From positions 1 through 21,717 of the forward strand of contig CAXTCI010000080.1 of the NCBI GenBank assembly GCA_964242325.1: 21,717 nucleotides of DNA, given 5' to 3'. The notes under the pieces were generated by a model. The model searched no databases, had not been told where the DNA came from, and worked only from the letters and a program-made list of their open reading frames with translations. Every line of letters begins with the position of its first letter. The stretch's first letter is position 1. Shown here piece by piece: positions 1 to 7,217 of the stretch. Origin of the DNA: DASWOJ01 sp964242325. Lineage in GTDB: Bacteria > Pseudomonadota > Alphaproteobacteria > Acetobacterales > Acetobacteraceae. The translations under genes and the position numbers were made by a program.

Positions 1-598
1 GTTGAGCGGCATCTGGTGCCGCCGTGCGAGACGCAATGCGATGGCGACCAGCCGGAAACCTTCAGCGCCTCCAGCGTGCGCTGATACTTGCACAGGCCAT
101 ACGACAGGGCGCAGTCGAATTGCGGCCAGTCCCGGTCCGGCCGCATGCCGCCGTAACGCAGCAGGTTGCGTGCGTCCTGCTGGTTGAACAGGTTCTCCCC
201 GGTCGCCATCGGGCCGGGGTCAAACTCCGCCGGCGCCGCCTGCAGCGCGAAGTCGAGCGGGTCGCCCGCCTCCTCGTACCAGAACAAGGGGCAATCGCGC
301 AGCATCTTGGCGTATGTGACGGCGTCCTCCAGCAGAGGCAGCGGTTCGCATCCACCGCAAGCTGGGCCTGGCCGTCCAGCTCCCGCAACACCCCCTCGAT
401 ACAGGGCCGGTCCTCCGCGACATCGTTGCCGATCTTCATCTTGACCACGGTGTAGCCGCGGTCGAGGTAGCTGCGCATCTCGTCGCGGAACTGGTTCACG
501 TCCTTGCCGGGGTAGTAGTAGCCGCCGGCGGCATAGACGAACACCTGCGGATCGACCCAGCGCCGGCTGATCTCGTTCAGCCCGCCATTCAGCTTCAT
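1..598 (-). pseudogene. D(-)-tartrate dehydratase-like remnant (enolase superfamily), truncated and frameshifted
   Basis: Read on the minus strand, the segment from about 556 downwards matches the second half of D(-)-tartrate dehydratases of the mandelate racemase group. One frame gives VFVYAAGGYYYPGKD, then RSYLDRGYTVVKMKIG (the KxK motif) and VDAN (344-355). The reading then moves to another frame near 325-343 and continues with FWYEEAGDPLD, MATGENLF, DARNLLRYGGMRPDRDW and FDCALSYG. A second one-base shift near 18-19 separates HGG from HQMPLN at the window edge. The family's metal-ligand Asp, Glu and Glu and the HGGHQ histidine can all still be read when the frames are joined, so decay looks recent. 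The N-terminal cap portion of roughly 140 residues is missing. Upstream of 556 the same frame continues into an unrecognised stretch. The gene continues beyond position 1. A sequencing error could explain one shift but not the missing 5' part as well. Confidence 0.8.
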
Positions 599-1181
599 AA
601 TGTAGATCACATTATTCAAATACTCGTGCAGCTCGAAGGCGCCCCGGCGCACGGTCATCGAGTTGGCTATTGGGCAAAGACGGACTTTGGCAAGAACTCG
701 TGCGCGATCCCTACACATTCGACACTGACGGGTCATAACCGCCATTTTACAGCCTCACAGCGCCCAGAATGCCCAGCAGCTATTACTCTCATGGGTCTAC
801 GACAGAACGGAAAGGTGCAAGACGCTCAAGCTGAGCGGGTGTTTCGTGCACCACACTACGGGTTCATGCATATCCCGGGCACCGCCGGAACCAACTCGGA
901 AATGCTGGCGCGCCGAGGCTAGAAGCGGAGGGGTTTGGTGCACGGCCCTTCTGGATACTGTGGCTGCCCAAAGCGCCCAGTCAGCCGCATGGCGCCGATT
1001 TGTGAAGATCCCGCACGGATCCGCACCACGGTCCTATGAAGTTCAGCCGTCCAGAAAATGCTGCTGTTGTCTGTAGCAGACATGTAAAAATCATGCTGCA
1101 ACTTATATAGCTATTCGAGAGCGCTCCACGGCTTGAATGAATCTAACATTGCCTCACATGTTTACGATCATTCAATTATGA
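599..1181. other. non-coding stretch upstream of the phytochrome gene
   Basis: Only short, arginine-rich or low-complexity frames occur here and none has a convincing start, so I call no gene. The last ~130 bases become noticeably AT-richer than the rest of the window, as expected for a promoter region. An imperfect inverted repeat (ATCAT, six bases, ATGAT at 1167-1182) abuts the proposed -35 element of the phytochrome promoter. Confidence 0.5.
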
Positions 1182-1211
1182 TTGGCGTTTTCTGAATTCT
1201 TGCCATATACA
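1182..1211 (+). promoter_or_regulatory. candidate sigma-70-like promoter of the phytochrome gene
   Basis: TTGGCG at 1182-1187 and TATACA at 1206-1211 are separated by 18 bases, each matching four of six consensus positions. Transcription would start near 1218, just before the possible TTG start at 1220, which favours the ATG at 1253 as the real start. This is a pattern match in an AT-rich patch; no expression evidence is available. Confidence 0.35.
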
Positions 1212-1252
1212 TTGGGCAATTGGGCCTCATCGATACAGTGTTGGGGTCGATT

Positions 1253-4072
1253 ATGGATATCCGCATGGCGTCTGCCTCAACCGCTGCACCTGCACCCGCT
1301 GACCGAATGAGCCAACGGGAGACTGCGGGCGTTCCAGGTTCGGCACCGGCGGCGGCGGGCGCCGATCCGGCCTGTGCCCAGGAACCGATTCGCATCCCGG
1401 GCTCCATCCAGCCGCATGGCGCCTTGTTGGCCATCGATCCCCTGCGCGACTGGACCGTGGTTGCCGCCAGCCGCAACACGGCCGAGTTGCTGTCCGCCCC
1501 ATCCATTGGCAGGGTGATAGGGCGCGGCATCGCCAGCCTCCTCGGCCAGCCCTTCGCCGAGGCGGTGCAGCGGCGTTTCCACGGCAACACGCTTCGGGGA
1601 GGAGCTCCGTGGCAATCCACGCTCAACGTGGCCGAGGCGGCCCTAGCATTCGATGTGGCCGTCCACAATCATGCCGGCTTGGTCCTGGTGGAACTGGAGC
1701 CGGTGGACGCCGACGTGGACACCGAAGCCAAGGCCGTCATCCGCCAGCTTCAGCAGATCATCGTCGACCTTCGCGAGACAGGCAGCGATCTCAACGAGCT
1801 GGCCCTGGTCACCGCCCGTGGCGTCCGCCTCATCACGGGCTACGAGCGGGTCGTGATCTACCGGTTCGACTCCGATTGGAACGGACAGGGCATCGTCGAG
1901 GACAAGGTTGCCAACTGGGACAATTCACTGAGCGGCCTGCGCTTCCCCGCGTCCGACATCCCGGCGCAGGCCCGCGAGCTATACCGGCACAGCCCGATGC
2001 GCTGGGTCCCCGACCGGGACGCCGCGCCGGTGCCGCTCGACATTGATCCCGCCTGGCACCCCGCCCAGCCCCCGGGCGGGGCGGCCGGCACGCCGCCGCC
2101 ACGGGCCATCGACCTGTCGTTCGCCTACCTGCGCAGCCTGTCTCCGGTGCACATGCAGATCCACCGCAACCTCGGCATCGACGGTTCCATGTCGCTGTCG
2201 ATCCTGCACAAGGACCGGCTGTGGGGCCTGATGGTCTGTCACCATCGCCAGCCGCACCACCCGTCCGCCAATCGGCGCCTGGCAGCCTCGGTGCTGACCG
2301 ACGCCTTCGCCTTGCGCGTTGGACCTGCCGAGCACATCGCGACGGAGCAGGCCCGGCGGGAGGATGTCGTCCGGCTCTCGGCGCTGCTGGCCCACATGGC
2401 GGAGGCGGACGACGTGACCGCGGCGCTGACGACCGGCGGCATCACGGTCAACAGCCTGTTCGAGTCCATCGGCGCCGCGGTGCTCTATGACGGCGTCCTT
2501 TCGCTGCTGGGGCACACGCCGCCGGAAGCCGATGTCCGCGAGGCCGCCGCCTGGCTGCGCGCGCAGGACAGCCCGGCCCGGCTGTTCCAGACCAACAATC
2601 TTTGCGCGGCGTTGCCGTCCTGGAGCCCGCACACGGCGATCGCCAGCGGCTTGCTCGCGGTTTTCCTGTCCGATGACCGGGCCAACATGCTGCTCTGGTT
2701 CCGGCCGGAGGAGGCGGAGCTGGTCACCTGGGGCGGCAGCTCCCGCAGCAGGGTGGCCGGCGGTGCCCCCAGCCTGCCGCAGCATCCCTACGAGAAATGG
2801 ACCGAGATGCGGCACGGGTTGGCAAGACCCTGGGCCGAGTGGGAGCTGGAAATGGCCGAAGCCCTCCGGCACGGCATCGCCGACGTCATGGTGCGCAGCC
2901 TGCGCCGGATCGCCGACCTGAACGAGAAGCTGCGCCAAAGCCAGAAGATGGAGGCCGTCGGCCAACTGACGGGCGGAATTGCGCACGACTTCAACAACCT
3001 GCTGGCCGGCATCCTCGGCAGCCTGGAGCTGCTGCAGGTCCGGGTCCGCCAGGGCCGGATCGGCGACCTGGACCGCTACATCGGCCTGGCCACGACCTCA
3101 GCCAACCGTGCGGCCTCGCTCACCCACCGCCTGCTGGCGTTCTCGCGCCGGCAAACCCTCGATCCGCAGTCGGTTGACGTGAACCGGCTCGTCACCTCGA
3201 TGGAGGACCTGATCCGCCGCACCGTTGGCCCCGCCATCCGCGTCAACACGATGATCCTGGGCGGCCTTTGGCGGACGCTGTGCGATGCCAACCAGCTTGA
3301 GAACGCGTTGCTCAATCTGGCCATCAATGCGCGGGATGCGATGCCGGAGGGCGGCTATTTGACCATTGAGGGCGCCAACGTCACTCTGGACGAGGCGGAG
3401 GCCGGCCGGCATGAGATCGTCTCCGGGCCGTATGTCATGGTGTCGGTCACCGATACCGGGTGCGGCATGGCGCCGAACGTGATCGCCCGCGTGTTCGAGC
3501 CGTTCTTCACGACGAAGCCGCTGGGCCAGGGCACCGGGCTCGGGCTGTCCATGGTTTACGGCTTCGCCAAGCAGTCGAACGGCAATACCCGCATCCAAAG
3601 CGAGGTCGGACGGGGTACGACCGTGCGGCTCTACTTGCCGCGTTATGCGGAGATCGACGATGCGGAGGGAGCCAACCCAGAGCCAACCCCCAACATGGCA
3701 GGCAGGGCCGAGGGAACGGTGCTGGTGGTGGACGATGAGCCAGCCGTGCGCATGCTGGTCGGCGATGTGCTGCGCGACCTGGGCTACGACGTGATCGAGG
3801 CGGTTGACGGGCTGGAGGGGCTGCGTGTCCTGCAGTCTAAGCAGCGCATCGATCTCCTGGTCAGCGATGTCGGCCTGCCTGGCGGGATGAACGGACGGCA
3901 GCTCGCCGACGCGGCACGGGTCCAGCGCCCCCGGCTAAAGGTGCTGTTCATCACCGGATTTGCCGAGAACGCCGCCTGGGGCAGCGGAAAGCTGGAACCC
4001 GACATGCAAGTGCTCACGAAGCCCTTCGCCCTGGACGTCCTGACCGCCACGGTGGAATCGATGCTGTACTGA
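1253..4072 (+). CDS. bacteriophytochrome hybrid histidine kinase (PAS-GAF-PHY-HisKA-HATPase-REC)
   Basis: A 939-residue red/far-red light sensor kinase. The PAS domain carries the biliverdin-attachment cysteine (Cys41) before EPIRIPGSIQPHG. The GAF domain has PASDIP (Asp235) and SPVH (His300). The PHY domain contains the WGG tongue motif. HisKA has GGIAHDFNNLL with phosphoacceptor His578. HATPase has an N-box near Asn684, DTGCGM at about 734 and GQGTGLGLS. The C-terminal receiver has Asp827/Asp828, phosphoacceptor Asp872, Thr901 and Lys923. The sensor is therefore fused to its own receiver and probably works through a phosphorelay. The start at 1253 is preferred because a TTGGGG Shine-Dalgarno-like element lies just upstream; a TTG at 1220 would add 11 residues. 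Two positions are unusual: the tongue motif PRxSF reads PQHPY (Gln510), and the residue matching Tyr263 of Deinococcus BphP is Ile303. No heme oxygenase gene lies nearby. Confidence 0.95.
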   Translation: MDIRMASASTAAPAPADRMSQRETAGVPGSAPAAAGADPACAQEPIRIPGSIQPHGALLAIDPLRDWTVVAASRNTAELLSAPSIGRVIGRGIASLLGQPFAEAVQRRFHGNTLRGGAPWQSTLNVAEAALAFDVAVHNHAGLVLVELEPVDADVDTEAKAVIRQLQQIIVDLRETGSDLNELALVTARGVRLITGYERVVIYRFDSDWNGQGIVEDKVANWDNSLSGLRFPASDIPAQARELYRHSPMRWVPDRDAAPVPLDIDPAWHPAQPPGGAAGTPPPRAIDLSFAYLRSLSPVHMQIHRNLGIDGSMSLSILHKDRLWGLMVCHHRQPHHPSANRRLAASVLTDAFALRVGPAEHIATEQARREDVVRLSALLAHMAEADDVTAALTTGGITVNSLFESIGAAVLYDGVLSLLGHTPPEADVREAAAWLRAQDSPARLFQTNNLCAALPSWSPHTAIASGLLAVFLSDDRANMLLWFRPEEAELVTWGGSSRSRVAGGAPSLPQHPYEKWTEMRHGLARPWAEWELEMAEALRHGIADVMVRSLRRIADLNEKLRQSQKMEAVGQLTGGIAHDFNNLLAGILGSLELLQVRVRQGRIGDLDRYIGLATTSANRAASLTHRLLAFSRRQTLDPQSVDVNRLVTSMEDLIRRTVGPAIRVNTMILGGLWRTLCDANQLENALLNLAINARDAMPEGGYLTIEGANVTLDEAEAGRHEIVSGPYVMVSVTDTGCGMAPNVIARVFEPFFTTKPLGQGTGLGLSMVYGFAKQSNGNTRIQSEVGRGTTVRLYLPRYAEIDDAEGANPEPTPNMAGRAEGTVLVVDDEPAVRMLVGDVLRDLGYDVIEAVDGLEGLRVLQSKQRIDLLVSDVGLPGGMNGRQLADAARVQRPRLKVLFITGFAENAAWGSGKLEPDMQVLTKPFALDVLTATVESMLY

Positions 4073-4189
4073 CAGCCACTCCGCCGGGTAGTGCGCTACT
4101 GAGCTATCTGCGGACTGGACGCGCATAACCCACGACCGGCTTGAGGGCGATGCGGCCCGGCTCCGGATTGGCCTTCTCCCGCATCGCCT

Positions 4190-4567
4190 GACAAGCACGG
4201 GCCGTATGACGTTCGCGCAGAACTCCCCGCCACGGCGCCTGCGGATGTTCGAGGCGATGGCGGCCCGCCGTCGGCGTATGGTGCCGGCAGTCCGGCCGGA
4301 CATGTGCGGCGTCATCACCAGGTTCGGTAGGGTCTCGAACGGCAAAGCCGATGGCGGCGGGCCGGGAGAAGGGTAGCGATACCAGGTATCAATTACCGCG
4401 CCAGCGATGGCGCCGCCCTGCAACGCTTGGAACAGGGCGTGCTCGTCCACAGTCGCGCCGTGCCCGACGTTCAGCAGCACCGCATGGGGCTGCATGGCGG
4501 CGAAGGCCACGGCGCCGACGATCCCCCGGGTTTCCTCCACCAGCGGCACACCTTGCGGAACCCGCGC
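4190..4567 (-). pseudogene. D-isomer-specific 2-hydroxyacid dehydrogenase, C-terminal remnant
   Basis: The minus-strand frame reads LVEETRGIVGA, NVGHGATVDEHALF, GAVIDTWYRYP and LVMTPHMSGRTAGTIRRR, and ends near GEFCANVIRP. These are the NAD-domain and C-terminal motifs of D-2-hydroxyacid dehydrogenases, including the catalytic Glu (VDE) and His (TPHMSG). The N-terminal catalytic half and the glycine-rich NAD loop are absent, and an in-frame TAG near 4571 blocks reading upstream. The family's usual NVGRG reads NVGHG. At the 3' side the frame runs on past the expected end and into antisense of the phytochrome gene, so the natural stop has also been lost. It shares orientation with the tartrate dehydratase remnant on the other side of the phytochrome. 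Confidence 0.75.
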
Positions 4568-4585
4568 CTAATCATGGAGGGACAG

Positions 4586-4807
4586 CTATGTTGCCGGGGC
4601 CGGCCGGCGGGCATGCCGTCGCGGGCTGCGGCGCGTATTGCTGGCGCGAGGCACCCGGCTGTGCGTAGGCAAATGAGCCAGGGACGGGGCGTTCAGGGAA
4701 GAAGGCCCCGTCGCGTTCGCAGCACTTGGGAATTGGGCTCCTTGGGACAGTGCCGGCCCGGCGGCTGCAAGCAACAGCAGCGATGTGATCAGGATCAGCT
4801 TGCCCAT
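4586..4807 (-). CDS. small secreted protein, possibly frameshifted at the C-terminus
   Basis: A 73-residue frame starts with MGKLILITSLLLLAAAGPALSQG, a clean Sec signal peptide with likely cleavage after ALS. GAGGT sits seven bases before the ATG at 4807. The first half of the mature part (GAQFPSAANATGPSSLNAP) looks like ordinary periplasmic low-complexity sequence. The tail is strikingly arginine-rich (RVPRASNTRRSPRRHARRP), typical of an off-frame reading. One base away the sequence reads SFAYAQPGASRQQYAPQP and ends GPGNIAVPP with a TGA at 4572-4574, a more natural tail. A one-base indel near 4675-4690 is therefore likely. I recognise no family. A separate gene upstream of the 2-hydroxyacid dehydrogenase remnant in the same direction, its function is unknown. 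Confidence 0.6.
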   Translation of the reverse strand: MGKLILITSLLLLAAAGPALSQGAQFPSAANATGPSSLNAPSLAHLPTHSRVPRASNTRRSPRRHARRPAPAT

Positions 4808-4985
4808 TGCGAATACCTCGAAATCTATGTTGCCACTAGGCCAAGGTTCAACCTTCAAGCGACATGGCCGGGCCAGGCGCCCGTATTGCCGCCGGACAGC
4901 GGATTGCGGGGCTTGTGGAACTCACCGGCCCGGCTGACCCGGTTCGTTCAGAGTTGCTTGCCCAGCCCACGTGGCGGATGAGGCG

Positions 4986-5525
4986 CTACCGCCGGCCCGA
5001 CCCTATCTCCGCTTGCAGGCTGCGCAACGTATCGAGGTTGCGCCGTATGATGGCCTGACCCTTCTGGATCAGGTCTGCGAAGACTGGCCGGACGTTGGCG
5101 GAGCTCATGGAGTTCTGCATCAACACCTCTTCCTCATGGCTCGCAATCTGGTCATTGAGGTAAGTACGATCGAAGTCCAGCCCCTGCTGCAACTGCATGT
5201 GGGCCAGGCGGACGCGCAGGTCGTTGCGAAGCTCCGTCGGTGGCTTGATGCCTGCATCCGTCGCAACGGGCGCCAACTGGGCCGCGAAGTCGTTGGCCTC
5301 ATTGGTGAGCTGTTGCGCCAGGGCTTTCACGCGCGGGTTCCGGGCCTGGGTTTGCGCCAGGGCACCCTCCCTCCGGTCAAACTCAATGATCTGATAAGCA
5401 TTGGTTACGAAATTGACCTCTGTCGGATCGGCATTGCCCGTGGTGGATCGCGCAACCGGGCCCTGGCAGGCCGCGAGCACTAGCAGCAACCCGGCTGCGG
5501 TAAGGCTCCGCATCATTGGGATCAT
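4986..5525 (-). CDS. DUF4142 family lipoprotein
   Basis: A 179-residue protein with an N-terminal lipoprotein signal (LLLVLAAC, lipidated Cys20), so probably anchored in the cell envelope. The rest is the helical, ferritin-like DUF4142 domain: NAYQIIEFDRREGALAQTQA, then NPRVKALAQQLTNEANDF, and a second half ending in a QKGQAIIRRNLDTL helix. DUF4142 proteins have no established enzymatic role and many are linked to stress; nothing here narrows that. GGAGG lies eight bases before the ATG at 5525, which decides that start over the internal ATG codons three and four residues on. It is 69 bp downstream of the outer-membrane protein gene in the same direction, so co-transcription is possible. Confidence 0.85.
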   Translation of the reverse strand: MIPMMRSLTAAGLLLVLAACQGPVARSTTGNADPTEVNFVTNAYQIIEFDRREGALAQTQARNPRVKALAQQLTNEANDFAAQLAPVATDAGIKPPTELRNDLRVRLAHMQLQQGLDFDRTYLNDQIASHEEEVLMQNSMSSANVRPVFADLIQKGQAIIRRNLDTLRSLQAEIGSGRR

Positions 5526-5594
5526 GGACGTTCCTCCGTCTGGTGGAAGCGGACGAGCCCCTAGGCGCTCGCTGGCAAGCTAGGGCTGCGCGGA

Positions 5595-6509
5595 TCAGAA
5601 GGCATAGAGAACCCGCAACTGGGTGCCGAAGTCCTGCTTGAAGCCACCGAAGTAGGCGATATCGTGGTTCAGTTCCAGCATGGTCTGAAGCTTTGGCGTA
5701 ATGAACAGCGCCGCGTTGGCGCGGATGCGGTGCTCGTCGGTCTTGTTCCCGGTCAGCAAGCCGTTTTCCCGCTGGTTGCCGCCGAAGAAGCCCTCATAAC
5801 CGATCGAGGTGGTGAAAGCCGGGCTCCAACGGTAGTTGGCCCAGAGCTGGACCCGGTAGGTCGGGTCCTGGCTGATCCGTGAGCCGTTGGGGAATGCGTT
5901 GTCGTTGTCCCCGTAGAACTGGGCATCGAACGAGGCATCCAACGCGAGACGCTCCCCGAAGCCCTGGGTGAGGCCGAGCTGGACGTCACCCCGCCACCGG
6001 TTGTCTCCGACGTTGAGGGGCGCGCGAGGATCGTAGGTGCCGGTTGGCGGATAGATGTAGAACGTCGTATTGACGTTGGTCTTGGTTGCGGTGTTCACGT
6101 AAGGCCAGATAAACGCCGACAGGGACAGGTTCTGTGCTCCAAACGCGCTGCCAAGGCTCTGGCCGCCGACGTTGGCGCCAGATAAGGAACCGAAAATCTG
6201 GATGAGCTGGAATCCGGCGGGGTGCCCGGCAATGTCAACATAATGGACGTAGCGGCCGACCCCGATGTTGGTCTCCAGCTTCGCATCCTTGAAGGTCGGC
6301 CCGGCGGCGACGTTGAACTCCGTGTTGTGCCCATAGATGTAGTAGCCAATCGCCAAGTTGCTGCCAGCTGGCAGCGGCGTGAACTCATACGGCTGGATTT
6401 CCTGCGCGGCGGCCAGGTTTGCCGAACCTGTGATCATTCCGGCGCAGAGCAGACCGCACCCCGCGAGCCGCAGCACCGACCCGGCTGTGGTAACCCCTTT
6501 ATTGACCAT
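5595..6509 (-). CDS. outer-membrane beta-barrel protein, phenol MetA-like transporter family
   Basis: A 304-residue protein starting MVNKGVTT, with a signal peptide ending near NLAAAQ. The mature part alternates aromatic and polar residues (GYYIYGHNTEFN, VGRYVHYVD, TTFYIYPPTGTYDP, FDAQFYGDND, YRVQLWANYRW) and ends in a terminal Phe (LRVLYAF), the classic signal for outer-membrane barrel insertion. The pattern matches the MetA-pathway-of-phenol-degradation family of putative transporters; members are usually about 280-330 residues. That family name does not prove phenol transport, and no aromatic catabolic gene is adjacent. The start at 6509 is chosen because the signal peptide begins there and a GGGGGAAACG run lies upstream; the open frame extends a further 100 codons but that part looks non-coding. 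Confidence 0.8.
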   Translation of the reverse strand: MVNKGVTTAGSVLRLAGCGLLCAGMITGSANLAAAQEIQPYEFTPLPAGSNLAIGYYIYGHNTEFNVAAGPTFKDAKLETNIGVGRYVHYVDIAGHPAGFQLIQIFGSLSGANVGGQSLGSAFGAQNLSLSAFIWPYVNTATKTNVNTTFYIYPPTGTYDPRAPLNVGDNRWRGDVQLGLTQGFGERLALDASFDAQFYGDNDNAFPNGSRISQDPTYRVQLWANYRWSPAFTTSIGYEGFFGGNQRENGLLTGNKTDEHRIRANAALFITPKLQTMLELNHDIAYFGGFKQDFGTQLRVLYAF

Positions 6510-7131
6510 CGTCTTGCGTTTCCCCCGCCCGATATTTGCTGCCCCTGCGTCATTTCGCGCGCGTAAGGGTTGCGTGTGGTTCAGTTCCGTCGTTCGCCCA
6601 TCAGCCCAGGTACAATCAGCTGCACACCTCCTAAAGCCGTTTAGAGCCATGAGCTTGCACGGAAACTGTGGTGACGAAAACCTGGTAAGTGTCAGCTCGA
6701 AGGCCACCGATTTCCCGTGTGGCAAATATGTGACATTCATCAGAGAATGGGCTTGAGGACATGCGCACCCTATTAAGCGTGACCGTTTGGGGCCACGTAG
6801 CCACATCAAGTCTGGAACTGGAAGAAGAACTTCGCTTCCAGCGCGCCATTTCTACTGTCGCGGAGAAGCTTTTATCTGGTTTCATTATTAAGTTCAGCAC
6901 GGAATGGTTGCGCTGGCGAGTTTTTCACCGCCCAATATTTTGAATGCCGCATTTGGGTTGCAGGTCTTGCTGGCCGTTCCAGTCACCTGCTGCCATCCGG
7001 TCCGGCAGCAACGGGGGAGCCGCCCCGCTGCCCAGATCATGGAATGGCCGGAGTAGCTTTCCACCAGCAGGGCCAAATTCCTATGAGGCGGTCACTCGTC
7101 GCCACTGCAACTGATCCAAGTCGATCCGCCC
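6510..7131. other. intergenic stretch with no convincing gene
   Basis: This sequence lies between the barrel gene and the monooxygenase. Frames of 60-90 codons exist on both strands, but none shows a recognisable domain or a well-placed ribosome site. The best is plus 6761-6943 (60 residues, GAGG only two bases from the ATG, containing SSLELEEELRFQRAI). A short palindrome, CTAAA-GCCG-TTTAG, sits at 6631-6644. A bulged hairpin at 7004-7032 pairs GGCAG with CTGCC and CGGGG with CCCCG. The stretch is less GC-rich than the neighbouring genes. Confidence 0.5.
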
Positions 7132-7167
7132 GCATCCAGGATCGGACATCATGGCTGGCCTGGATGC
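7132..7167 (-). terminator. inverted repeat downstream of the monooxygenase gene, possible terminator
   Basis: Perfect nine-base arms (GCATCCAGG at 7132-7140 and CCTGGATGC at 7159-7167) flank an 18-base spacer, 50-86 bases beyond the monooxygenase stop codon. There is no T-run on either strand, so an intrinsic terminator is only one reading; a protein-binding site or RNA-stabilising hairpin is also possible. Confidence 0.35.
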
Positions 7168-7217
7168 AGCGCGGACACGCCGCTCAGGGAGCAGCGCGCA
7201 GCTTGCAGGGGGAGTAA

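Noticed and set aside
841..946. Two similar GTTTsGTGCAC words upstream of the phytochrome
   Set aside because: Short, imperfect and not placed near a promoter; likely chance.
1979..2986. 335-codon minus-strand frame inside the phytochrome
   Set aside because: Shadow of the phytochrome; no domain or ribosome site.
6631..6900. 89-codon minus-strand frame between the barrel gene and the monooxygenase
   Set aside because: Serine-run composition, no ribosome site and no recognisable motif; not enough to call a gene.
6761..6943. 60-codon plus-strand frame with a helical segment (SSLELEEELRFQRAI)
   Set aside because: The GAGG is only two bases from the ATG and the C-terminus is not protein-like; a real small gene cannot be excluded but I cannot support it.
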